A stretch of 6,586 nt of DNA, from assembly GCA_945900935.1 (NCBI GenBank), contig CAMDKT010000340.1, positions 1-6,586 on the forward strand, given 5' to 3'. The notes under the pieces were generated by a model. The model searched no databases and had not been told where the DNA came from. It saw nothing but the letters and a program-made list of their open reading frames with translations. The first letter of the stretch is position 1. Each line of letters starts with the position of its first letter. A program made the translations under genes and the position numbers. Origin of the DNA: Candidatus Sulfopaludibacter sp. SbA3 (GTDB taxonomy: Bacteria; Acidobacteriota; Terriglobia; Bryobacterales; Bryobacteraceae). Positions 1-5,643 of the stretch are shown here, one piece after another.

Positions 1-519
1 GCGATCGTGCGGACGGCAGACGGTCAGGCTCCCAGAATCCGAAGTGTCGTGGAGGGTGTTGACCCGCGCGTAACGGTATTTGACGAACACTCGTTGGAGC
101 GAGACCGGTTGGAGTTATTGCGTCCGGAACGAGGGTTGGCATTCGGGGCGGTGGCACTCCTGATTACAGCGCTAGGCATGTCATGCCTCGGCCTTTACGG
201 GGTATTCGCGTACCAACTGAGTTTGCGGCGGCGGGATTTTGCGATCCGTGCCGCGATGGGTGCATCGAAGGTACAACTTGCGCTAACGGCATCGCGCCGA
301 TTGATGATCGTAATTATCGCCGGATCTGCGCTGGGGGCGGCGGCGAGTTCTGTGGGCTACCGCCATCTGCAGCCGGTAATGTTTGGAATTTCGAGAGATG
401 GAACGGCGTGGTTACTGGCGGTCGTGTTGGCGACGTTGGCGACGGCGATGGCGGTTGTGCTAATTCCCGCGTTACGGATACTTCGAGCGGATCTTTTTGG
501 AGAGCTTCGCGGATCCTGA
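1..519 (+). CDS. FtsX/MacB-like ABC transporter permease, C-terminal part (5' end outside window)
   Basis: The reading frame is open from base 1 and ends at TGA 517-519, so only about the last 172 residues are present and the real start lies upstream. The visible part has the layout of the C-terminal half of a MacB/FtsX-type permease. A soluble stretch comes first, then a hydrophobic helix around residues 45-70 ending in GLYGVFAY, then a cytoplasmic segment with the family hallmark RRRDFAIRAAMGAS (family form: R-R-E-I-G-I-R-x-A-L-G-A). Two more membrane helices follow (LMIVIIAGSALGAA and WLLAVVLATLATAMAVVLIPAL), then a short basic tail, RILRADLFGELR, that matches the usual P-A-x-R-A-x-x-x-x-P-x-x-x-L-R ending. 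Such permeases work in the inner membrane with an ATPase partner in export of peptides, lipids or drugs. Acidobacteria carry many orphan duplicated copies without an adjacent ATPase. Substrate and partner cannot be told from this fragment. Confidence 0.85.
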   Translation, partial: AIVRTADGQAPRIRSVVEGVDPRVTVFDEHSLERDRLELLRPERGLAFGAVALLITALGMSCLGLYGVFAYQLSLRRRDFAIRAAMGASKVQLALTASRRLMIVIIAGSALGAAASSVGYRHLQPVMFGISRDGTAWLLAVVLATLATAMAVVLIPALRILRADLFGELRGS

Positions 520-576
520 TTGGCGTGCTGGGTCGGCGTGAAGTATTGTCACCTCGCCCAATTGAGCTCAGTCGCG

Positions 577-914
577 CTCAGTCGAAAACTCACCCCGGCC
601 AAACTCGCCCGCTTGCTCGACGCCATCCGTGACCGGCTCAACTACTTCACCGGTCTTCTTCGACAGCAAACCGGTGCCGGCTTCCCGGAAAAGGTCCCCG
701 CCTTCCGTCCGGAAATGGCTGCCCACGGAAAGTTCAACCAGCCAAGGCGCGCGCCGCGCGAATTGGCCACGGTTCCCACCAAACCAACTACTGCCCGGCC
801 TGCCAAACCGGCGGACAATTACTGGCTGATCGGGCCCTGTCCCGGCTGCTGGGTAAGGCCTCGCCCAAGTCGCTGGAGGCATTGGAGCTCCGAAAACACC
901 CCGGCCGGAAGTAA
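577..914 (+). pseudogene. Decayed 3' fragment of an Fpg/MutM/Nei-family DNA glycosylase
   Basis: Two pieces in different frames together resemble the C-terminal third of formamidopyrimidine-DNA glycosylase. The first (577-744) reads LSRKLTPAKLARLLDAIRD, like the helix-two-turn-helix segment, and later GAGFPEKVPAF and HGKFNQP, which normally lead straight into the zinc finger. The second (about 763-914) reads RIGHGSHQTNYCPACQTGG, then LLADRALSRLL and an SLEALE tail, ending at TAA 912-914; this is the second Cys pair (codons 792-794 and 801-803) plus the C-terminal tail. Between the pieces about 41 bases remain where about 54 would be expected, so the frame shifts and the first C-x2-C pair is missing. 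The N-terminal catalytic domain (initiator Pro-Glu) is absent; the permease gene ends at 519. The intact enzyme excises 8-oxoguanine. Neither open frame through here has a start or size suited to a real protein. Family assignment is from memory of the motifs; the subfamily is uncertain. Confidence 0.75.
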
Positions 915-993
915 ATTTTGAAAAAATTCGCACGCCGGGTCCATTTTCCGAATCGACACAATTCCGGCCCGGAGCCGATCCTAAGTTTCGTGT

Positions 994-1014
994 TTTGATG
1001 TCGATACCATCAAA
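994..1014. repeat. 7-bp inverted repeat (hairpin or operator)
   Basis: TTTGATG (994-1000) and CATCAAA (1008-1014) are perfect inverted repeats around a 7-base spacer, extendable by one T-G pair (993/1015). It lies about 110 bp upstream of the nrdA promoter and about 80 bp after the glycosylase remnant. It lacks a GC-rich stem and a T-run, so it is a poor intrinsic terminator; a protein-binding dyad is equally possible. A match of this length could also be chance. Confidence 0.4.
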
Positions 1015-1112
1015 GGTCCAACCACCGCCTGAAGGCGTCGATTTGTAGGGCCTTTAGCTTAACTTCAATATTTCCAATCACCTACGCCATGTTGTGGGCA
1101 CGTTGAGGAAAA

Positions 1113-1190
1113 CCACAATTAGTAGTTGACCCCGTCCGAAATACCGCTGTATCCTGTAGTTCACTAACGAAATATAGCAATAGTTAGTAG
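1113..1190 (+). promoter_or_regulatory. Three NrdR-box-like motifs at exact 31-bp spacing
   Basis: The known NrdR operator is roughly acaCwAtATaTwGtgt, usually found as a pair about 31-32 bp apart at ribonucleotide reductase promoters. Against its 11-base core (C-w-A-t-A-T-a-T-w-G-t) I see CAATTAGTAGT at 1116-1126 (8 of 11), CTGTATCCTGT at 1147-1157 (8 of 11) and CAATAGTTAGT at 1178-1188 (9 of 11). The three cores start exactly 31 bp apart, about three helical turns, and cover the -35, the -10 and the early leader. Each is degenerate in the central bases and the outer bases fit poorly, so each alone would be unconvincing; the regular phasing in front of nrdA is the argument. The gene for NrdR itself is not in the window. 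Confidence 0.35.
1126..1155 (+). promoter_or_regulatory. Predicted sigma-70-type promoter of nrdAB
   Basis: TTGACC (1126-1131, five of six bases of the -35 consensus) is followed after 18 bp by TATCCT (1150-1155, four of six of the -10 consensus). Transcription would begin near 1162, giving a leader of about 95 bases. No better match lies nearer the gene. The -35 and -10 elements overlap two of the three NrdR-box-like motifs, as expected if a repressor competes with polymerase. Confidence 0.5.
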
Positions 1191-1257
1191 TGAGTTCCGG
1201 GTAGTCTCCCCGGCTCTTCTCAAGGGCAGGTCTCTCCTCCCCCAAAGGTAAATACAG

Positions 1258-3663
1258 ATGGCGACGACGGCACAGCAAATAACGAATAATAATACGCCGA
1301 CAGCACAACAATTGTTTCCCGATCTCCGGTTGCAAGTCCCGGAAACGGCGATGCGCGTCAAAAAGCGCAATGGAGCTTTGGAACCCGTTGATGTTTCCAA
1401 AATAATCCGGGCCGTGCAGCTTTGCGCGGCGGGCTTGACCCAGGTTGACCCGATGCGCATCGCGGTTAAAACCATTGGCGGACTTTACGATGGTTCCACC
1501 ACCCGTGAGTTGGATCAGCTCAATATTCAGACCGCGGCTTCGCTCATCGCCGAGGAGCCGGAGTACTCGCGGCTGGCTGGACGCCTGCTGGCCAATTTCG
1601 TGGAAAAGGAAGTCGCGGCGCAAAACATTTACTCGTTCTCCCAGTCGATCGAGGCAGGATACAATTTGGGGCTGATCGGCGAGGAGTGCCACGCGTTCGT
1701 AAAGGCGAATGCGCGAAAGCTCAATAGCGCCGTTGACGACCGGAAGACCGACCTGTTTGAGTACTTCGGCATCCGGACCGTGTACGACCGCTATTTGCTG
1801 AAGAATCCGGAATCGCGCGACGTCATTGAATCGCCCCAATACTTCTTCCTCCGCGTGGCTTGCGGGTTGAGCGTGACCGTGCAAGAGGCAATTGAGTTCT
1901 ATAAACTCATCTCGGCGCACGACTACATGCCCAGTTCGCCGACCCTGTTCAACTCCGGCACCATGCACCCGCAGATGTCGAGCTGCTACTTGCTCGACTC
2001 CCCGGAAGACAATCTGGAGAGCATCTACGAGCGATATAAAGACGTCGCCATGCTCTCAAAGTTCGCCGGGGGCATCGGACTGGCCTACCACCGGATTCGC
2101 GCGCGTGGATCGCTCATTAAAGGGACCAACGGGAAGTCGAACGGCATTGTGCCGTGGTTGAAGACGCTCGACAGCTCCGTAAGCGCGGTAAACCAGGGCG
2201 GGAAACGGAAGGGTGCCGCGTGCGTCTATCTTGAACCGTGTCATGCGGATATAGAGGAATTCCTCGAGCTTCGCGACAACACCGGCGAAGAGGCTCGCCG
2301 GACCTACAATTTGAATCTGGCCAATTGGATTCCTGACCTCTTTATGCGCCGCGTCGATGAAGACGGCGTCTGGTCCCTTTTTGATCCGAAGACGGTTCCG
2401 CACTTCACCGATCTCTACGGCCCCGATTTTGATGTCGCCTACATCGCCGCCGAACAGAAGGGATTGTTCGCGCACCAGATCAAGGCGCGCAATCTCTACG
2501 CCCGGATGATGAAGACGCTCGCCGAGACCGGTAACGGTTGGATGACCTTCAAAGATCCCTGCAATCTGAAAAACAACCAGACCGGCCAGGATAACAACGT
2601 CGTTCACCTGTCGAATTTGTGCACCGAGATCACCGAGATCACCAATCAGGCCGAGACGGCTGTCTGCAATCTGGGTTCGGTGAATCTGGCCCGCTATGTG
2701 TCCGACGGGCAGTTCGATTTTGCTAAGCTGGCCTACACGGTTCAGTTGGCGGTGCGATTTCTGGATAGGGTCATCGACATCAATTTCTATCCGACTAACG
2801 AATCGGGAACTTCCAATCGGAAATGGCGGCCCGTCGGCCTGGGCATCATGGGCTTGCAGGACGTATTCTTCCAATTGCGCCTGCCCTTCGATTGCGACGA
2901 GGCGAAACGGTTATCGCGCCGGATTCAGGAAGAGATTTACTATTCAGCGATGGTGACCACCATCGAGCTGGCCGAGCAGTCCGGGCCGCATTTGGCGTTT
3001 GAGAAAACACGGGCGGCTAAGGGTGAGTTCCAGTTCGACCTGTGGGGCGTGACCCCGGAGAATCCGGCGCGCTGGGACGAATTACGGCCGCGCATGATGA
3101 AATCCGGCATGAGGAATTCGCTCGTGATCGCCATCGCGCCGACCGCAACCATAGCCTCCATCGTCGGTTCTTATGAGTGTATCGAGCCGCAAATTTCGAA
3201 TCTGTTCAAGCGCGAAACGCTCTCCGGCGACTTCATTCAGATCAACCGCTATTTGGTGACGGAATTGAAGCAGCTGGGCTTGTGGAGCGAAGATATCCGG
3301 AACCGCGTGAAAATGGGCGAAGGCTCGATCCAGAACATCGACGAGATTCCGGACGAAATCAAACAGGTCTATCGAACGGTGTGGGAGGTCCCGATGCGCT
3401 CGCTGGTGGACATGGGCGCCGAGCGCGGCCCGTTCATTGACCAGAGCCAATCGCTGAACCTGTTTATCGAAAGCCCGACCATTGGGAAGGTCTCTTCCAT
3501 GTATATGTACGCCTGGAAGAAGGGCTTGAAGACAACTTACTATTTACGGTCCCGGCCGGCCTCGAAGATCTCGAAGGCGACGGTTCCCATCGCGGCTGTT
3601 CCAGTAACGCCGGCGATTGCGTGTTCGCTCGAAAACCCAACCAGTTGTGAAGCCTGCCAGTAA
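1258..3663 (+). CDS. nrdA: Ribonucleoside-diphosphate reductase, class I large (alpha) subunit
   Basis: This 801-residue protein reduces ribonucleotides (normally diphosphates) to deoxyribonucleotides together with NrdB in the cytoplasm. A low-complexity head (1-30) is followed by one ATP-cone domain (about 33-120, starting VKKRNGALEPVDVSKI), the overall-activity site that senses ATP/dATP. The catalytic barrel follows. By comparison with E. coli NrdA, the redox pair is C243 (in SSCYLL) and C470 (in TAVCNLG), the thiyl-radical Cys is C455 within N453-L-C-T-E457, and the radical-transfer tyrosines are Y761-Y762. After a loose Ala/Pro/Val-rich linker (about 770-790) the protein ends in CEACQ, placing the thioredoxin- or glutaredoxin-reduced pair at C797 and C800. 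Every recognised key residue is present, so it should be active. The ATG is preceded by AAAGG with 9-base spacing. It is co-transcribed with nrdB, 18 bp downstream. Confidence 0.97.
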   Translation: MATTAQQITNNNTPTAQQLFPDLRLQVPETAMRVKKRNGALEPVDVSKIIRAVQLCAAGLTQVDPMRIAVKTIGGLYDGSTTRELDQLNIQTAASLIAEEPEYSRLAGRLLANFVEKEVAAQNIYSFSQSIEAGYNLGLIGEECHAFVKANARKLNSAVDDRKTDLFEYFGIRTVYDRYLLKNPESRDVIESPQYFFLRVACGLSVTVQEAIEFYKLISAHDYMPSSPTLFNSGTMHPQMSSCYLLDSPEDNLESIYERYKDVAMLSKFAGGIGLAYHRIRARGSLIKGTNGKSNGIVPWLKTLDSSVSAVNQGGKRKGAACVYLEPCHADIEEFLELRDNTGEEARRTYNLNLANWIPDLFMRRVDEDGVWSLFDPKTVPHFTDLYGPDFDVAYIAAEQKGLFAHQIKARNLYARMMKTLAETGNGWMTFKDPCNLKNNQTGQDNNVVHLSNLCTEITEITNQAETAVCNLGSVNLARYVSDGQFDFAKLAYTVQLAVRFLDRVIDINFYPTNESGTSNRKWRPVGLGIMGLQDVFFQLRLPFDCDEAKRLSRRIQEEIYYSAMVTTIELAEQSGPHLAFEKTRAAKGEFQFDLWGVTPENPARWDELRPRMMKSGMRNSLVIAIAPTATIASIVGSYECIEPQISNLFKRETLSGDFIQINRYLVTELKQLGLWSEDIRNRVKMGEGSIQNIDEIPDEIKQVYRTVWEVPMRSLVDMGAERGPFIDQSQSLNLFIESPTIGKVSSMYMYAWKKGLKTTYYLRSRPASKISKATVPIAAVPVTPAIACSLENPTSCEACQ

Positions 3664-3681
3664 CGAACGGAAGACATTCAG

Positions 3682-4680
3682 ATGATCCTCGATCCCGGCT
3701 TTAATTTAACCCTTCGCCCGATGAAATACCCGGTCTTCTACGAGATGTACAAGACTGGCATCAAGAACACATGGACCGTCGAAGAAGTGGAGTTCTCCAC
3801 CGACGTCACCGACCTTCGCCAGAAGATGAATCCGGCGGAGCAACACCTGATCAAGCGCCTCGTCGCCTTCTTTGCCACCGGCGATTCCATTGTCGGCAAC
3901 AACCTGGTCCTGAACCTCTACAAGCACATCAATTCGCCGGAAGCACGCATGTATCTGTCGCGCCAACTCTATGAAGAGGCCGTGCATGTCCAGTTCTATT
4001 TGACCCTGCTCGATACCTACATTCCCGATCCGAACGAGCGCGCGGCGGCCTTCTCCGCCGTCGAGAACATCGAATCCATTAAGCACAAGGCCGACTTCTG
4101 CTTCAAATGGATCGACTCCATCAATGACATGGGGAGCATCGAGACGGAGGCGGACATGAAAAATTTCCTGCTCAACGTCATTTGCTTCGCCTGTTGCATT
4201 GAAGGCCTGTTCTTTTTCGCCGCCTTTGCCTACGTTTACTTTCTGCGCAGCCGCGGCTTGCTGCAAGGACTCGCCACCGGGACCAACTGGGTTTTCCGCG
4301 ACGAGAGCGCCCACATCGATTTCGCGCTCGAAGTGATTGCGACCGTGCGCCGCGAGCGTCCGCATTTGTTCGACGCCGAACTGGAAAGCCGCGTTCGCGA
4401 TATGATCCGCGACGCGGTCGACTGTGAAGCGAAATTCGCCGACGACACGCTTTCCGGCGGCGTCAGCGGTCTGTCGAGCGCATCAATGCGCCAATATCTG
4501 GAGTACATTGCCGATCGTCGGCTGGCGGCGCTGAACATGCAGCCCATGTATGGCTCCAAGAACCCGTTTGGCTTCATGGAACTGCAGGATGTCCAGGAGT
4601 TGACGAACTTCTTCGAACGCCGTGTGAGCGCTTATCAAACGGCGATTACGGGTGAAGTGAGTTTCGCGGAAGAGTTCTAG
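3682..4680 (+). CDS. nrdB: Ribonucleoside-diphosphate reductase, class I small (beta) subunit
   Basis: This 332-residue ferritin-like protein holds the dimetal/tyrosyl-radical cofactor that starts catalysis in NrdA. By alignment with E. coli R2 the metal ligands are D68 (in GDSIVG), E99 and H102 (in YEEAVHVQFY), E174 (in CCIEGLFFF), and E208 and H211 (in FRDESAHID). Y106 sits four residues after H102, exactly where the radical Tyr122 lies in E. coli, so this is a tyrosyl-radical type and not a Tyr-less class Ic enzyme. Y318 near the C-terminus matches the radical-relay Tyr356, and the acidic/aromatic tail SFAEEF should dock on NrdA. No nrdI lies nearby, which makes a manganese class Ib enzyme less likely. 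The ATG has GGAAG (3669-3673) 8 bases upstream. Its last 35 bases overlap the end of the opposite-strand gene. Confidence 0.97.
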   Translation: MILDPGFNLTLRPMKYPVFYEMYKTGIKNTWTVEEVEFSTDVTDLRQKMNPAEQHLIKRLVAFFATGDSIVGNNLVLNLYKHINSPEARMYLSRQLYEEAVHVQFYLTLLDTYIPDPNERAAAFSAVENIESIKHKADFCFKWIDSINDMGSIETEADMKNFLLNVICFACCIEGLFFFAAFAYVYFLRSRGLLQGLATGTNWVFRDESAHIDFALEVIATVRRERPHLFDAELESRVRDMIRDAVDCEAKFADDTLSGGVSGLSSASMRQYLEYIADRRLAALNMQPMYGSKNPFGFMELQDVQELTNFFERRVSAYQTAITGEVSFAEEF

Positions 4681-5026
4681 ACGCGGCGATAGCCTTGGCG
4701 GCGTCAACCGCCAAGGCCGCCGCGTGTTTCGACTCATTGGGAAGTCCGTCGAGCAGTGCCTCCACTTGCCCGGCGGTACTAGCGCCCAACTCGGCGAGCG
4801 TCTTGCCAATCGCCCATTCTGAAAGCGCCGCCCCAGCGGCGATGGCCGCCGTGCACCCTTTCGCCTGAAACGCGGTCTCAACAACGCGGCCATCTTCAAC
4901 CAGGACGCTGAGGCGGAGGATGTCGCCGCAGATCGGGTTCATGACCTCCACCTGCAAAGCGGGAGGGACTAGGACTCCCACGTACTTCGGTTCGCGAAAG
5001 TACTGGAGTAGGGTGGCGCTATACAT
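4646..5026 (-). CDS. IscU/SufU-like (NifU N-terminal domain) iron-sulfur scaffold protein lacking the third Cys
   Basis: The 126-residue product starts MYSATLLQYFREPKYVG, close to the usual N-terminus of SufU/IscU-type proteins (M-Y-S-x-x-L-x-x-H-F-x-x-P-x-x-x-G). Two of the three cluster ligands are visible: C33 in NPICGD, with the conserved D35, and C58 in AKGCTAAIA. The site matching E. coli IscU H105-C106 reads KHAAALA, so His is kept (H101) but Cys is Ala (A102). I recall short acidobacterial relatives with a similar His-Ala site, so this may be a stable subfamily and not a damaged copy; whether it assembles clusters or only transfers sulfur or iron is open. The ATG was chosen for this N-terminal fit and because the upstream in-frame extension looks noncoding. 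A weak TGGAA lies 9 bases upstream. No sulfurtransferase or other isc/suf gene is present. It converges on nrdB and their ends overlap by 35 bp. Confidence 0.8.
   Translation of the reverse strand: MYSATLLQYFREPKYVGVLVPPALQVEVMNPICGDILRLSVLVEDGRVVETAFQAKGCTAAIAAGAALSEWAIGKTLAELGASTAGQVEALLDGLPNESKHAAALAVDAAKAIAASRTLPRNSLHP
4692..4717. repeat. 10-bp perfect inverted repeat at the convergent gene ends
   Basis: GCCTTGGCGG (4692-4701) and CCGCCAAGGC (4708-4717) pair perfectly around a 6-base loop. The hairpin begins 11 bases after the nrdB stop and lies inside the final codons of the opposite-strand scaffold gene. It could end nrdAB transcription, or stabilise its 3' end, without a separate terminator. 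No T-run follows on the plus strand, so it is not a classical intrinsic terminator. Part of the symmetry may come from repeated Ala codons. Confidence 0.45.
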
Positions 5027-5141
5027 GCGATAATTCCAGAATTGTATCCTTTCCAATAATTGTACTTCTCCTCTGATGCGTCTCGATCCGAAGACCGTAT
5101 ATGCGCCCGGGATCGGCCCGGTTTGGCTGAACTCGCCGCCC

Positions 5142-5156
5142 CTGTCGTTACGACAG
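5142..5156. repeat. Perfect 15-base dyad CTGTCG-TTA-CGACAG
   Basis: Six-base arms pair exactly around TTA, about 60 bp before the mutT-like start in the divergent region. The small spacer and symmetry suit either a tight hairpin or a dimeric repressor site. I cannot name a regulator that binds it. Confidence 0.4.
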
Positions 5157-5207
5157 TTGCGCGGGCGCGTTGTGCTCGTCGATTTATGGGATTTTCGGCA
5201 CTTGCAT

Positions 5208-5213
5208 GGAGGG
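5208..5213 (+). promoter_or_regulatory. Shine-Dalgarno GGAGGG that sets the TTG start of the Nudix gene
   Basis: GGAGGG lies 5 bases before TTG 5219. This strong site, and the fact that the family N-terminus begins right after it (KRQELRVVAGVI), favour TTG over the in-frame ATG at 5186 and the distant ATG at 5060, neither of which has a comparable site. Confidence 0.6.
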
Positions 5214-5218
5214 CGCGC

Positions 5219-5638
5219 TTGAAACGGCAGGAACTCCGCGTAGTGGCGGGAGTCATCGAGCACGAAGGGAAAATCCTCGTCGGCCAGCGGCGCGCGGGCG
5301 ACCGTTTTCAATTCAAATGGGAGTTTCCAGGCGGAAAGGTAGAGCCGGACGAGGATCCGAAGGAAGCGCTGGCCCGCGAGTTGCGGGAGGAGTTGGGAAT
5401 TGAGGCGGTGATCGGCGAAGAGATCGCCCGCTATGAGCATCACTATCCGGGGAAGACAGCGATTTTGCTGATGTTCTATCGCGTCTCCGCCTTCGCGGGC
5501 GAACCGGCCAACCATGTGTTTGAGAGCATCCGGTGGGAAGAACGGCAAAAGTTGCCGGAGTATGATTTTCTGGATGGAGACGTAGACTTTGTGCGGCGGC
5601 TGGCGCGGGGATTGTACAACGCGGCGGCAGGAGGATAG
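5219..5638 (+). CDS. MutT-like Nudix hydrolase
   Basis: The predicted protein has 139 residues, close to the size of E. coli MutT. The Nudix box G-x5-E-x7-R-E-U-x-E-E-x-G-U is complete at residues 39-61: G39, E45, then R53-E-L-R-E-E-L-G-I61, with E57 and E58 as the metal-binding glutamates. It is preceded by KWEFPGG, the motif typical of the MutT branch, and QRR lies near residue 24 as in MutT proteins. The likely reaction is hydrolysis of oxidised nucleoside triphosphates such as 8-oxo-dGTP to monophosphates, which keeps the nucleotide pool clean. Substrate cannot be fixed from sequence, since Nudix enzymes vary widely; a CTP or other nucleotide pyrophosphatase remains possible. It starts with TTG after GGAGGG. 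The hydrolase gene follows 5 bp after its stop, and its Shine-Dalgarno lies inside the end of this gene, so the two are probably one transcript. Confidence 0.88.
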   Translation: MKRQELRVVAGVIEHEGKILVGQRRAGDRFQFKWEFPGGKVEPDEDPKEALARELREELGIEAVIGEEIARYEHHYPGKTAILLMFYRVSAFAGEPANHVFESIRWEERQKLPEYDFLDGDVDFVRRLARGLYNAAAGG

Positions 5639-5643
5639 TTAGA

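Larger units (their letters stand above)
915..1257. other. Gene-free control region upstream of nrdA
   Basis: These 343 bases hold no coding sequence I can support. The left part (915-990) looks featureless apart from an A/T-rich run just after the glycosylase remnant. A 7-bp hairpin lies at 994-1014 and a weak 4-bp GC hairpin (CGCC-tgaa-GGCG) at 1026-1037. The promoter and operator candidates lie at 1113-1190. The transcribed leader of about 95 bases ends with AAAGG (1244-1248), 9 bases before the nrdA ATG. I see no cobalamin-riboswitch landmarks, in line with a cobalamin-independent class I enzyme. Confidence 0.6.
5027..5218. promoter_or_regulatory. Divergent control region between the scaffold gene and mutT-like gene
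   Basis: These 192 bases separate two divergently transcribed genes and should hold both promoters. On the minus strand two TACAAT hexamers lie about 19 bp apart upstream of the scaffold ATG and could serve as -10 elements, but neither has a good -35. On the plus strand I find no clear promoter. Two short dyads stand out: CCGGG-atcgg-CCCGG near 5107-5121 and CTGTCG-TTA-CGACAG at 5142-5156. Open frames continue through this region on both strands, but neither looks coding. Confidence 0.4.

Noticed and set aside
520..921. A 133-codon open frame after the permease as an intact gene
   Set aside because: Only its middle resembles Fpg; the end continues in another frame. Its TTG start has no ribosome site and its first 19 codons resemble nothing. 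Treated as a pseudogene.
568..933. Minus-strand open frame over the glycosylase remnant
   Set aside because: It is the antisense of GC-rich former coding sequence; no recognisable motifs or ribosome site.
915..1257. Cobalamin riboswitch before the reductase
   Set aside because: No B12-box-like sequence seen, and NrdA/NrdB are class I, which do not use cobalamin.
1078..1968. Long minus-strand open frame across the nrdA start
   Set aside because: It lies antisense to the conserved ATP-cone and would cover the promoter; composition is that of a shadow frame.
5060..5218. N-terminal extension of the Nudix protein from ATG 5060 or 5186
   Set aside because: Extra residues have no family match, while TTG 5219 has GGAGGG at 5 bases. 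ATG 5186 remains a minor alternative.
5027..5548. N-terminal extension of the scaffold protein to 300 residues
   Set aside because: The extension is antisense to the Nudix gene, including the Nudix box; family length and the MYS start support 5026.
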